Shown: piece after piece, positions 40,627 through 49,494 of the stretch
How positions within the stretch are numbered: position 1 is the first letter of the stretch
Layout: every line of letters starts with the position of its first letter
Assembly: GCF_012034205.1 (NCBI RefSeq)
Contig: NZ_JAATEM010000028.1
Coordinates: 1-64,000 of the forward strand
DNA length: 64,000 nt
Direction of reading: 5' to 3'
Origin: Streptomyces composti
Lineage (GTDB): Bacteria; Actinomycetota; Actinomycetes; Streptomycetales; Streptomycetaceae
The notes under the pieces: model-generated
Database searches by the model: none
The model's input: the letters and a program-made list of their open reading frames with translations, nothing else
Told to the model about the DNA's origin: nothing
Made by a program: the position numbers and the translations under genes

Positions 40627-42684
40627 TCAGGCTCGAAGGGGATTGGCGATGGTGACGTAGACGGACTGGGTGTCGACGGGGCCGATCAGCTCGTCGAGGC
40701 CATGCAGCCGGGTCAGCAGGTTGGCCTTGCAGCGCAGTACCGGTGAGTCGAGCAGCCGCGCGGGCAGGGTGCTGCGCGTCCGGCCGGGACCATGGGACAG
40801 CTCCTCGAGGAACCGGCGGAAGGTGGCGAGCAGCAGGCGCTCGTCGGCGAGGCACTGGGAGCCGAACGCGCCGATGAGGCCGAAGACGTTGTTGATGGCG
40901 AGGTAGTAGGTGAACCGCTCGTCCGTGACGTCGTCGGAGACGAAGGTGTCGCTCTCCCGGCCGATACCGGGCAGCCTGGCGTCGAGTTCCGGGCGCCGGG
41001 AGTCGCGGAAGTAGTAGCCCTGGTTGTCGCGGTACCGGCCCCCCGCGGGCCAGCCCTCGGTGTCCAGCAGAACCAGGGTGTTCTGCTGATGCGCCTCCAG
41101 AGCGACGCCGGCCTCCCCGTCCAGCCAGAGCACGGGGCCCACCACCTGGTGCAGATAGCGCAGGAACCACTGGACGGCGACGACCGGGCGGGGCCGGCCG
41201 GTCCGGGCGGCGAGACGCGTGACGAGTCCGGCCAGCCTCGACGACATGCGCGGCATGCGCTGAGCGGGCGCCTCGATGTCACGGACGGTGCCTGCGGGCG
41301 TGCCTGGGCCGGAGCCCTGCCCGGTGCGGGGGCGAGGTGAGAGAAGCCCGGCCACGCAAACCACGTCGTCCTCGGGACGGAACGGGTTGTGCCGGATCAC
41401 GGCATCGAGGCCGGGCACGGGTTCGCCGTCCACGGTGTCCACGGCGATCCACGCCGGGTCACGGACGATGTCGAAGCCTGGGTGCGCTGCCTGCCACTGC
41501 TGGGCGAAACCGGTGCGCAGCAGGCGGTGGACCTCGACGCCGCGGTGGAGTTCCTTGCGGAGGTTCTCCCTGCGGGAGTTGGTGATGCGCAGTCCGAGCG
41601 AGAGCTTCAGCATCGCCGGAGCGCCGGTGCGGTGGACGGTACGTACGGAGGAGGTGGGATGCCAGGGGCTGCCGTGGCTGCCGAGCGGGCGCAGCAGCCC
41701 GGTGTCCAGCAGCGCTGCGACCTCGGGGCGTTGCTGGAGCTCGCGCCACTGCCAGGGGTGCACGGGGAGGGCCGTGCAGCCGTCCGGCAGGGGAAGTCCG
41801 GGGCCGGCGAGACGCTCGGTGAGACGGGCCGCGGGGACGCGGCGTCCGCCTTCGGTCCAGGCGGAGTCGGAGACGAGAACGGAGGGGGCGATGGCCACCC
41901 AGTGCAGGGGGAAGGCACCGCGCAACTCGGGTGAGTACGGCGCTGCTTCGGCGTCCGAGAGGCCCTCGCGGCTCTTCGGGGCCGGATGGAAGGGGTGTCC
42001 GAGGAGGAGTGCCTGTTCCGCGGTGAGGAAGAGGTCGGGGCCGTCGTCGGGGTGGTTACGGCGGTCGGTGAGAAAGGTGGCGGTGCGGCGCACGGAATCG
42101 GCGACGCGGGCCACGAGGTCGGTGCCGCCGTCGGGGGTGCGGCCTTCGGCGCCGCCGTCGGGGGCGCCGGTGCCCGCGTCGGGGACGCGGTGTCCGGTCG
42201 CGGCACGAGTCCGGTCGTCGCCCGGCGCCTGGGGACGGCCGGTCGCGTCGGCGGCCTCCCTGCTGAGCAGGGCGGCGACCAGAGTGGCGTCGGCAGGCGG
42301 TGCGTTGTGCGGGGCGTGGGCCAGGCGGGGATGGCCGAAGCGGTGCCATCCGGTCGGGGACCAGTACCGGACGGGGACGAGCAGGGCCGTGCCGCTGGTC
42401 GGCAGGGGGATGTGCAGCGTGGACCCGTCGGGGGCGGGCAGGCCGGCTTCGCGGACCCAGCAGCGCAGCAGGTTCTCCACTCCCGCGGTGTCGGCCGCAC
42501 GGTACGCGTCGGGGTGCTCCAGGGGGTCCGGCGCCGGGTCCCGGTACCCGTCGGCGTCCTGGGGCGCGTCCGCCTGGTGCGGCAGCACAGAGCCGGCGGA
42601 GCGGGCCGCGCCGTCCCTGTCGCCCGGGCCGGAGTTCCCCGCCCGGGGTGAAGTGCGGTCGTGCGGGGTGGGGATGGGCTGCAA
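40627..42684 (-). CDS. IucA/IucC-family NIS siderophore synthetase
   Basis: 685 residues from TTG 42684; GAGGAG six bases upstream supports this unusual start over anything later. Residues 1-200 are variable with a low-complexity Asp/Gly/Thr stretch. The conserved C-terminal half has the IucA/IucC signature: HPWQWRELQ, TSSVRTVHRTGAPAMLKLSL, RITNSRRENLRKELHRGVEV (which includes a KLSLGLRITNS nucleotide-binding part), ALEAHQQNTLVLLDTEGWP (the H-QN catalytic part) and YYLAINNVFGLIGAFGSQCL. These enzymes adenylate a carboxylate, e.g. citrate, and condense it with an amine. The iron box is not obvious upstream. This matches the SCO5801 position of the S. coelicolor genome. Confidence 0.9.
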   Translation of the reverse strand: MQPIPTPHDRTSPRAGNSGPGDRDGAARSAGSVLPHQADAPQDADGYRDPAPDPLEHPDAYRAADTAGVENLLRCWVREAGLPAPDGSTLHIPLPTSGTALLVPVRYWSPTGWHRFGHPRLAHAPHNAPPADATLVAALLSREAADATGRPQAPGDDRTRAATGHRVPDAGTGAPDGGAEGRTPDGGTDLVARVADSVRRTATFLTDRRNHPDDGPDLFLTAEQALLLGHPFHPAPKSREGLSDAEAAPYSPELRGAFPLHWVAIAPSVLVSDSAWTEGGRRVPAARLTERLAGPGLPLPDGCTALPVHPWQWRELQQRPEVAALLDTGLLRPLGSHGSPWHPTSSVRTVHRTGAPAMLKLSLGLRITNSRRENLRKELHRGVEVHRLLRTGFAQQWQAAHPGFDIVRDPAWIAVDTVDGEPVPGLDAVIRHNPFRPEDDVVCVAGLLSPRPRTGQGSGPGTPAGTVRDIEAPAQRMPRMSSRLAGLVTRLAARTGRPRPVVAVQWFLRYLHQVVGPVLWLDGEAGVALEAHQQNTLVLLDTEGWPAGGRYRDNQGYYFRDSRRPELDARLPGIGRESDTFVSDDVTDERFTYYLAINNVFGLIGAFGSQCLADERLLLATFRRFLEELSHGPGRTRSTLPARLLDSPVLRCKANLLTRLHGLDELIGPVDTQSVYVTIANPLRA

Positions 42685-43247
42685 GGCGGCTCCTCGTGGG
42701 GTCGGTCGGCCGGGTGCCGACGGGTTTCGGGGGCGTCCGGTGGCCGTGGTCGCTGCTTGCGGGCGACCGGGCGGCGTATCGCCGCGGACGAGCAACCGGC
42801 GTATTCGATGGGCCGGCCCCGGGCGCCGGCCGCTCGTTCCCCTCGGGCACGGGCCACGGCCAGGGGGCAGGACTGCGTCACGAGCGGGCGTCTGCGCGGA
42901 GTGGGGCGGGCGCGGCTTCCCCGGCATTCCCCGTCCCGGGCCTGCTCTGGAGGATTCCGCCATCGCTCTCCGCCCTCCGCCTGTCCCGGGCCGGCCACAG
43001 CTGGGGGTTCCGTGCGCGGACGGCGGTCCCCCACCGCTACCAACCGGTGACGGTCGAGCCGGTTACGGGTTGCCGCAAGATCCGTGCCGTGACGGAACCG
43101 TTGCCGTTCCGTCGGAAGTCCCCCACAGCGACCGCATAGTGTGTGGTGCCGTTCCAAGACCGCGAGCCGGTCCGGACTCCACACGGGGGGCGGGGGTGGC
43201 GAAGCGGTCCAAGCACCACGTTCGTCCACTTCAGGGGGATTCACATC
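42685..43247. other. Divergent intergenic region, possible operator
   Basis: 563 bases between the siderophore synthetase and the first trypsin-like gene. No gene is supported. GACGGAAC (43091-43098) and GTTCCGTC (43106-43113) form an 8-bp perfect inverted repeat with a 7-base spacer, about 135 bp before the protease start, perhaps a regulator site. No iron-box palindrome of the DmdR1/IdeR type was seen. Confidence 0.5.
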
Positions 43248-44471
43248 ATGCGACTCACACGGCCGTCTTCCATCACGCGCAGAGGGGGCAGGCCGCGCCG
43301 CAGAACCTCCCCTGTCCTGGCCGCGGTCGCGCTGGCCTCCGCTCTCGCGCTCACCGTCACGGGGTGTGAGTCGGATGAGGAGACGGCCGCGGGCGGCGAA
43401 GCCTCCGCGGCGGCCACGTCCGACGACGACAAGCTCAAGATCCCCGACGACATCCGGGACCGGCTCAAGGAGCACGGGATCGACATCGACAAGTGGAAGG
43501 ACGGGGCCTGGAAGGACTGGAGCAAGGACGACTGGCTGCGCGAGGCCAACGACTTCATCAACCCGATCATCGAGGGCCTGTGGGACCCGGATCGCATGCG
43601 GGACGCGGAGGAGCCGGAGCAGGAGGTCGACGAGAGCGACATCTCCGGTGACCAGGGCGTGACGGACCCGACCCCGCAGCCGGTGAAGGCGAAGTCCGTG
43701 CCGCCGAAGTACCACGCCAACGCACCCACGGCGGGGAAGGTGTTCTTCGACTCTCCCGAGGGCACGATGGTCTGCTCCGCGACGGTCGTGAAGGACCCGG
43801 CGAACCCGGGCAAGTCCAACCTGGTGTGGACGGCCGGCCACTGCGTGCACGCGGGCAAGAAGGGCGGCTGGTACCGCAACATCGCGTTCGTGCCGTCGTA
43901 CAACGACGCCGGCCGGTCGGCGAAGGAGCTGGAGGGCGCCACCAAGGAGGAGGTCGCTCCGTACGGCGTCTGGTGGGGCGACTGGGCGCAGACCTCGGAC
44001 CAGTGGATCGAGCAGGGCGGCGCGACCGGCGGTGACGGCGCCTCGTACGACTACGCCGTGATTCATGTGACGCCGGAGAAGGGCGGCAACGGCAAGTCGC
44101 TGGAGGAGACGGTCGGTTCGGCGCTTCCGGTGAACTTCGACGCGCCGGCGGTGCCCAGCATCGAGAGCATGACCGCGATCGGATACCCGGCCGCGCCCCC
44201 GTACGACGGGCAGACGCTGTACCAGTGCCAGGACAAGCCGGGCCGGCTGTCGATCAACGCGGGTGACCCGACGATGTACCGCATCGGGTGCAGCATGACG
44301 GCCGGTTCCTCCGGTGGCGGCTGGATCGCCACGGGTGCGGACGGCAAGCCCGCGCTGGTGTCCAACACCTCCATCGGCCCGATCACCTCCGGGTGGCTGG
44401 CCGGCCCGCGGCTCGGCAAGGAAGCCAAGGGCATCTACCAGGCGGTCAGCGACAAGTTCGCCGGTCAGTGA
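43248..44471 (+). CDS. Trypsin-like serine protease lipoprotein (paralog 1)
   Basis: 407 residues from ATG 43248. A basic N-terminus (RRGGRPRRR) and hydrophobic stretch end in a lipobox VTGC with Cys40 as the anchor, so it is a membrane-bound lipoprotein, probably outside the cell. A charged helical pro-region follows (residues 60-130, rich in Asp/Lys/Glu/Trp). The S1 catalytic triad is His198 in TAGHCVHAG, Asp268 in YDYAVIHV, and Ser355 in AGSSGGGW. The GxSGG motif is exact. It is likely a secreted endopeptidase, perhaps activated by removal of the pro-region. The neighbour 44648-45856 is a close duplicate. Confidence 0.9.
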   Translation: MRLTRPSSITRRGGRPRRRTSPVLAAVALASALALTVTGCESDEETAAGGEASAAATSDDDKLKIPDDIRDRLKEHGIDIDKWKDGAWKDWSKDDWLREANDFINPIIEGLWDPDRMRDAEEPEQEVDESDISGDQGVTDPTPQPVKAKSVPPKYHANAPTAGKVFFDSPEGTMVCSATVVKDPANPGKSNLVWTAGHCVHAGKKGGWYRNIAFVPSYNDAGRSAKELEGATKEEVAPYGVWWGDWAQTSDQWIEQGGATGGDGASYDYAVIHVTPEKGGNGKSLEETVGSALPVNFDAPAVPSIESMTAIGYPAAPPYDGQTLYQCQDKPGRLSINAGDPTMYRIGCSMTAGSSGGGWIATGADGKPALVSNTSIGPITSGWLAGPRLGKEAKGIYQAVSDKFAGQ

Positions 44472-44504
44472 CCGCCACTCTCGCCGGTCACCCGACCCGG
44501 CACT

Positions 44505-44536
44505 CCCTTCCGCTCGCCGTCCGGCGGGCGGAAGGG
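44505..44536 (+). terminator. Terminator between the tandem protease genes
   Basis: CCCTTCCGCTCGCC (44505-44518) pairs with GGCGGGCGGAAGGG (44523-44536) with one mismatch and a GTCC loop, 34 bp after the first protease stop. Confidence 0.6.
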
Positions 44537-44647
44537 GCCCGCGGGGGCTCCGGTCACCGCGTCCGCCACGCGCGTCCCTGAGGCTCGGCGCGGCGGGTCA
44601 TGTCCCATGCAGTAACGACAATCCGCTCCAACGGGGGTCATCGCAGC

Positions 44648-45856
44648 ATGCGTTCCATAGGTACGTCCGCTCCGCGCAGGCGTGGGCGTCGCGGCGTCGT
44701 CGCCGCCACCGGACTCGTCGCCGCCCTGGCGCTCACCGCGACCGCGTGCGGTGGTTCGAGTGAGGACCAGGCGAGCGGCAAGCCGGAGGCCACCACCTCC
44801 CAGGCCGCCGACAACGACACCGGCGAGGTCCGCATCCCGTCCGACATCGCCGACCGGCTCAAGGAGCACGGCATCGATGTGGACAAGTGGAAGGAGGGGG
44901 GCTGGAAGGACTGGGACAAGGACAAGTGGCTCCGTGAGGCGAAGGACTTCGTCAACCCGGTGATCGAGGGCCTGTGGAAGCCGGAGCGGATGATGTCCGC
45001 GAAGGAGGCCGACAAGCGGATCACCACCAAGGACGCCTCAGCCGACCAGGGCGTGAGCGACCCGGAGCCGGCGCCGGTCACCGCGCAGGCCGAGAAGACG
45101 CCGTACCACCGCAACGCCGCCCCGGTGGGCAAGGTGTTCTTCGACTCCCCGGAGGGCCCGAGCGTCTGCTCCGGCACGGTCATCAAGGACGTGAACCACC
45201 CGGGCAAGTCGAACCTGGTGTGGACCGCGGGCCACTGTGTGCACGCCGGCGGCAACGGCGGCTGGTACCGCAACCTGGTCTTCGTCCCGGCCTACAACGA
45301 CTACGGCAAGTCCGAGGCCGACCTCAGCAACGCGAACCCCACGGAGATCGCCCCGTACGGCAACTGGTGGGCGGATTGGGCCGCGACCTCCAACGGCTGG
45401 ATCAAGGGCGGCTCGGAGACGGGCGGTGCGGGCGCGGCGTACGACTACGCGGTACTGCATGTGAAGCCGGAGCAGGGCAGCAAGTCCCTGGAGGAGACGG
45501 TCGGCGCGGCGCTGGACGTGGACTTCTCCGCTCCGTCCGCGGCAGAGGCGGGCAGGATGGGCGCCTGGGGCTACCCGGCCGCCCCGCCCTACAACGGCCT
45601 GAAGATGTTCAAGTGCCTGGACACGCCCGGCCGTCTCTCGCTCAGCTCGAACCTGCCGACGATGTACCGCATCGGCTGCACCATGACGGGCGGCTCCTCC
45701 GGTGGCGGCTGGTTCCGGGTGCTGAACGGCAAGACGGTGCTGGTGTCCAACACTTCCATCGGCCCGCTGGACAACACCTGGCTGGCCGGTCCGCAGCTGG
45801 GCCGGGACGCCGAGGCGCTGTACCAGAACATGAGCAAGAACTACGGCGGTCAGTGA
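44648..45856 (+). CDS. Trypsin-like serine protease lipoprotein (paralog 2)
   Basis: 402 residues from ATG 44648 (an upstream ATG at 44600 is in frame but less likely). Same architecture as its neighbour: basic residues, hydrophobic segment, lipobox TATAC with Cys34, a Lys/Asp/Trp-rich pro-region (IADRLKEHGIDVDKWKEGG), and the triad His in VWTAGHCVHAG, Asp in YDYAVLHV and Ser in GGSSGGGW. By eye well over half of the aligned residues match its neighbour, strongest around the triad; the tail SNTSIGPL-NTWLAGPQLGRDAE matches closely. A tandem duplication is clear. The two have different N-terminal leaders, so they may be exported and regulated separately. Confidence 0.9.
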   Translation: MRSIGTSAPRRRGRRGVVAATGLVAALALTATACGGSSEDQASGKPEATTSQAADNDTGEVRIPSDIADRLKEHGIDVDKWKEGGWKDWDKDKWLREAKDFVNPVIEGLWKPERMMSAKEADKRITTKDASADQGVSDPEPAPVTAQAEKTPYHRNAAPVGKVFFDSPEGPSVCSGTVIKDVNHPGKSNLVWTAGHCVHAGGNGGWYRNLVFVPAYNDYGKSEADLSNANPTEIAPYGNWWADWAATSNGWIKGGSETGGAGAAYDYAVLHVKPEQGSKSLEETVGAALDVDFSAPSAAEAGRMGAWGYPAAPPYNGLKMFKCLDTPGRLSLSSNLPTMYRIGCTMTGGSSGGGWFRVLNGKTVLVSNTSIGPLDNTWLAGPQLGRDAEALYQNMSKNYGGQ

Positions 45857-45901
45857 CCCCGGCGCGCGAGAGCGCGTCCCGCACCGGCCGGGCATGAAGA
45901 G

Positions 45902-45933
45902 GGCCCGCCCCCTGCCGGAGCAGGGGGCGGGCC
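45902..45933. terminator. Bidirectional terminator between protease 2 and hflX
   Basis: GGCCCGCCCCCTGC (45902-45915) pairs perfectly with GCAGGGGGCGGGCC (45920-45933) around CGGA. It lies between two convergent genes. Confidence 0.85.
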
Positions 45934-45957
45934 TTCGCGCTGAGCCGGTCGGCCGGA

Positions 45958-47451
45958 TCAGCCGGCCGTGGCCGGCACGTACGGGGCGAGCTCCGAGGCG
46001 AGTTCCTGGTGCACCCGGACCTTGAGCAGGGTGCCCTCCGCGGTGTGCTCCTCGGAGATCACCTCGCCCTCGTCGTGGGCGCGCGCCACGAGCTTGCCGT
46101 GGGTGTACGGCACGAGCGCCTCGATCTCCACCGCGGGGCGGGGCAGCTCGCTGTCGATCAGGGCCCGCAGCTCGGCGATGCCCTGGCCGGTGCGCGCGGA
46201 GACCGCGATGGAGCGCTTCTCCACCCGCAGCAGCCGCTGCAGGGTGAGCGGGTCCGCCGCGTCCGCCTTGTTGATCACGACGATCTCCGGCACGTCGGTG
46301 GCACCGACGTCCCTGATCACCTCGCGCACGGCGGCCAGCTGCTCCTCCGGGTTCGGGTGGGAACCGTCCACCACGTGCAGGATCAGGTCGGCGTCGGCGA
46401 CCTCCTCCATGGTGGAGCGGAACGCCTCGACCAGGTGGTGCGGCAGGTGCCGCACGAATCCGACCGTGTCGGCCAGCGTGTAGAGCCGGCCGCTCGGGGT
46501 CTCGGCCCGGCGCACGGTCGGGTCGAGGGTCGCGAACAACGCGTTCTCGACCAGCACGCCCGCGCCGGTGAGGCGGTTGAGCAGCGAGGACTTTCCGGCG
46601 TTGGTGTAGCCCGCGATGGCGACGGACGGCACCTTGTTGCGCCGGCGCGTCTGGCGCTGGATGTCGCGGCCGGTCTTCATCTCCGCGATCTCCCGGCGCA
46701 TCTTCGCCATCTTCTCGCGGATCCGGCGACGGTCCGTCTCGATCTTGGTCTCACCGGGACCGCGGGTGGCGAGGCCGCCGCCCTTGCCGCCGCCCATCTG
46801 CCGGGACAGCGACTGACCCCAGCCGCGCAGCCGCGGCAGCATGTACTGCATCTGCGCGAGCGAGACCTGCGCCTTGCCCTCTCGGGACTTGGCGTGCTGG
46901 GCGAAGATGTCCAGGATCAGGGCCGTGCGGTCGATGACCTTGACCTTGACGACGTCCTCGAGGTGGATGAGCTGGCCAGGGCTGAGCTCACCGTCGCAGA
47001 TGACGGTGTCCGCGCCCGTCTCGAGGACGATGTCGCGCAGTTCCTCGGCCTTGCCGGAGCCGATGTAGGTGGCCGCGTCGGGCTTGTCCCGGCGCTGGAT
47101 CACGCCGTCGAGGACGAGGGCGCCCGCCGTCTCCGCGAGGGCGGCCAGCTCCGCGAGGGAGTTCTCCGCGTCCTGCACGGTTCCCGAGGTCCAGACACCG
47201 ACGAGCACCACTCGCTCCAGCCGGAGCTGCCGGTACTCGACCTCGGTGACGTCCTCGAGCTCGGTGGAGAGGCCCGCGACGCGGCGCAGCGCCGCACGGT
47301 CGGCGCGGTCGAGCTGATCGCCGTCGCGCTCTCCGTCGATCTCGAAGCTCCAGGCGACGTCCTCTTCCATCAGGGCATCGGCCCGAAGGCCCTCGGGGTA
47401 GGTCTGCGCGAGGCGCTTGGAGTCCTGGGAAGGGGAAGAAGAGGAGGTCAT
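45958..47451 (-). CDS. hflX: GTPase HflX
   Basis: 497 residues from ATG 47451 (MTSSSSPSQDSKRL; AAGGACCC upstream). The N-terminal HflX domain has QRRDKPDAATYIGSGKAEEL and GELSPGQLIHLEDVVKVKVI; a glycine-rich linker QMGGGKGGGLATRGPGETKI follows. The GTPase motifs are G1 GYTNAGKSSLLNRL, G2 region LFATLDPTVRR, G3 DTVGFVRHLP, and G4 INKADAAD. HflX binds and splits stalled ribosomes, mostly under heat or antibiotic stress. The N-terminal part (residues 1-50) is variable. The neighbour genes are not functionally related. Confidence 0.96.
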   Translation of the reverse strand: MTSSSSPSQDSKRLAQTYPEGLRADALMEEDVAWSFEIDGERDGDQLDRADRAALRRVAGLSTELEDVTEVEYRQLRLERVVLVGVWTSGTVQDAENSLAELAALAETAGALVLDGVIQRRDKPDAATYIGSGKAEELRDIVLETGADTVICDGELSPGQLIHLEDVVKVKVIDRTALILDIFAQHAKSREGKAQVSLAQMQYMLPRLRGWGQSLSRQMGGGKGGGLATRGPGETKIETDRRRIREKMAKMRREIAEMKTGRDIQRQTRRRNKVPSVAIAGYTNAGKSSLLNRLTGAGVLVENALFATLDPTVRRAETPSGRLYTLADTVGFVRHLPHHLVEAFRSTMEEVADADLILHVVDGSHPNPEEQLAAVREVIRDVGATDVPEIVVINKADAADPLTLQRLLRVEKRSIAVSARTGQGIAELRALIDSELPRPAVEIEALVPYTHGKLVARAHDEGEVISEEHTAEGTLLKVRVHQELASELAPYVPATAG

Positions 47452-47916
47452 TGGGTCCTTACGTCGATGGGAAACCGTTGGCGACGGACTGGAGCTTCGG
47501 GTACCTGTGCGGTACGCCGGAGCCGGTCGGGCGACCGGATCCGTCACTGTCCACAACGCGGGAGTGCCCCTCGGGATTCCCCGGGAGCCCCCTGCCGCGG
47601 GACCTGACGATGGTCGCACGGTACGACCCGTCTCGTCACCGTCTTATTTCCCGTGCCGGGCCGGGCCCAACCCGGTCGCCACGTCCGGGCACCCGAGTAT
47701 CACGAGGCGTGTCCCGTCCTGCGCGGACCGCCCCGCACCGTCGCGGCCCTGCGGCGGCACGTGGGCGGCATTGCGTCACCGTGCAAGGCACCGTGTCCCG
47801 TGCGAGGCGCTGTGTCCCGTGCGAGGCGTTGCTCACCGTGTGCAGCGCAGCGTCACCATGCGGAGCGGTCCGGCACCGACTGTCCGAGGGCGATGGGCCC
47901 AGTGGGGCGGGAGGCG
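47452..47916. other. Intergenic region with a short repeat
   Basis: 465 bases between hflX and the M1 peptidase gene (same strand). It holds a 19-bp direct repeat (47793 and 47812) and many Cys/Arg-rich open frames on both strands that I regard as non-coding. Confidence 0.5.
47793..47830. repeat. Two 19-bp direct repeats
   Basis: GTGTCCCGTGCGAGGCGCT at 47793 is followed directly by GTGTCCCGTGCGAGGCGTT at 47812, one base different. Just upstream is a degenerate CCGTGCAAGGCACC copy. It lies in non-coding DNA. Confidence 0.8.
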
Positions 47917-49494
47917 TCACCCCGCGCCGTGGTGATGCGCACCCGCGGGTGCGCCGGACGGGGTGGACTTCGCCGAGCGCTTCGTGGGCTTCCAGTCCGG
48001 GTGGCCCGGCATGGGCGGAGTCTTGGCGCCGTAGAGCCAGCCGTCCATGAAGGTGGTCAGGTCGCGCCCGGCGACCTCGGAGGCGAGCGACACGAAGTCG
48101 GCGGTGGAGGCGTTGCCGTCCCGGTACCGGGTGACCCAGCGGCGCTCCAGCTCCTCGAAGGCCGGGCGGCCGATCTCCTGGCGCAGGGCGTAGAGGACGA
48201 GTGCGGCGCCGCCGTAGACGTTGGGCCGGAAGATGCTGATCTTCTGGCCGGGCTTCGGTCCCTTGGGGGCGGCTGGCGGTCCCCCGGCGGCCCGCCAGCT
48301 GTCGCTGGCCTCGTAGGCGCTCTTCATCCGGGTGGTGAGGGACTTGCCGGCCTTCTCCTCCGCGTACAGGGCCTCGTACCAGGTGGCGTGCCCCTCGTTG
48401 AGCCACAGGTCCGACCAGGTGCGCGGGCTGACGCTGTTGCCGAACCACTGGTGGGCCAGCTCATGCACCATGATCGACTCCACGTACCACGCGGGGTAGG
48501 CGGGGTCGGTCAGCAGTTCCCGCTCGAAGAGGGACAGGGTCTGGGTCTCGAGCTGGAAGCCCGTGCTGGCGTCGGCCACCAGCAGGCCGTAGTTCTCGAA
48601 GGGGTACCGGCCGACCTTGGACTCCATCCAGGAGATCTGCTCCGGGGTCTTGGCCAGCCACGGTTTCAGCTCGCCCCGGTGCTCGGTGGGCACGACGTCG
48701 CGCAGCGGCAGCCCGTGCGGGCCGGTGCCGTGCAGCACGGTGGAGCGTCCGATGGACACCTGGGCGAGCTCGGTGGCCATGGGGTGAGCGGTCCGGTACG
48801 TCCAGGTGGTCGTCTTCCGGGTGCGCTCGATGCCGGCTCGCACGCCGTTGGCGACCACCGTGTACCCCTGCGGTGCGGTGACACGGAAGGTGAACAGCGC
48901 CTTGTCGGAGGGGTGGTCGTTGCTGGGGAAGACCAGGTGGGCGGCGTCGGCCTGGTTGGCCATGGCGAGGCCGTCCGTGGTGCGCACCCAGCCGCCGTCG
49001 CGGCCCTCGGCGGGCACCGGGTTGCTGGTGTGGCGCACGGTGATGCGGATCCGCTCACCCTCGGTCAGAGGCTCCTTGGGGGTGACCACGAGGTCCTCGC
49101 CGGCCTTGGCGAAGGCCGCAGCGGTGCCGTCGACCTCGACGGAGCGGACGGTGCCGTGCGCGAAGTCGAGGTTGATCCGCTCCAGGTCGGCGGTGGTCCG
49201 GGCGTCGATGGTGGTGACCGCCTGGAGCGGCTTGTCGTTGGTGCCGGGGTAGCTCAGGGCGATGTCGTAGGACACCACGTCGTAGCCGGGGTTGCCCAGG
49301 TGCGGGAAGAGGCGGTCGCCGACGCCGAGCGGCTGGGCCGGGGCGTTCGCGGCGACGAGGCAGACGGAGACGGCCGAGGCCAGCAGTGCGGTGGCGGTCC
49401 GGCCGCGCCGGGTACGCAGCAGCGGGACGGCCGGCGTGGGACGCGTGTCGGAGGCCCGGCTGGGGGCGGCTTGGCTGTGGGGAGTGAGCAGCAT
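47917..49494 (-). CDS. Secreted M1-family metallopeptidase (aminopeptidase N-like)
   Basis: 525 residues from ATG 49494. A basic stretch and a hydrophobic signal-like segment (ATALLASAVSVCLVAANA near 40-57) indicate export. The zinc site is HELAHQWFGN with the third ligand Glu in WLNEGHATWYEALYAE 18 residues later, the HExxH-18-E arrangement. The catalytic Glu is in HEL. The N-terminal beta domain (YDVVSYDIALSYPG and downstream) is that of bacterial M1 enzymes, and the 525 length indicates loss of the large C-terminal helical domain found in PepN. Substrate specificity is unknown, but N-terminal residue cleavage of extracellular peptides is likely. Confidence 0.92.
   Translation of the reverse strand: MLLTPHSQAAPSRASDTRPTPAVPLLRTRRGRTATALLASAVSVCLVAANAPAQPLGVGDRLFPHLGNPGYDVVSYDIALSYPGTNDKPLQAVTTIDARTTADLERINLDFAHGTVRSVEVDGTAAAFAKAGEDLVVTPKEPLTEGERIRITVRHTSNPVPAEGRDGGWVRTTDGLAMANQADAAHLVFPSNDHPSDKALFTFRVTAPQGYTVVANGVRAGIERTRKTTTWTYRTAHPMATELAQVSIGRSTVLHGTGPHGLPLRDVVPTEHRGELKPWLAKTPEQISWMESKVGRYPFENYGLLVADASTGFQLETQTLSLFERELLTDPAYPAWYVESIMVHELAHQWFGNSVSPRTWSDLWLNEGHATWYEALYAEEKAGKSLTTRMKSAYEASDSWRAAGGPPAAPKGPKPGQKISIFRPNVYGGAALVLYALRQEIGRPAFEELERRWVTRYRDGNASTADFVSLASEVAGRDLTTFMDGWLYGAKTPPMPGHPDWKPTKRSAKSTPSGAPAGAHHHGAG

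Noticed and set aside
42685..42963. A 93-residue N-terminal extension of the NIS synthetase
   Set aside because: GAGGAG with good spacing precedes the TTG at 42684; the extension is Pro/Arg-rich and unlike the family.
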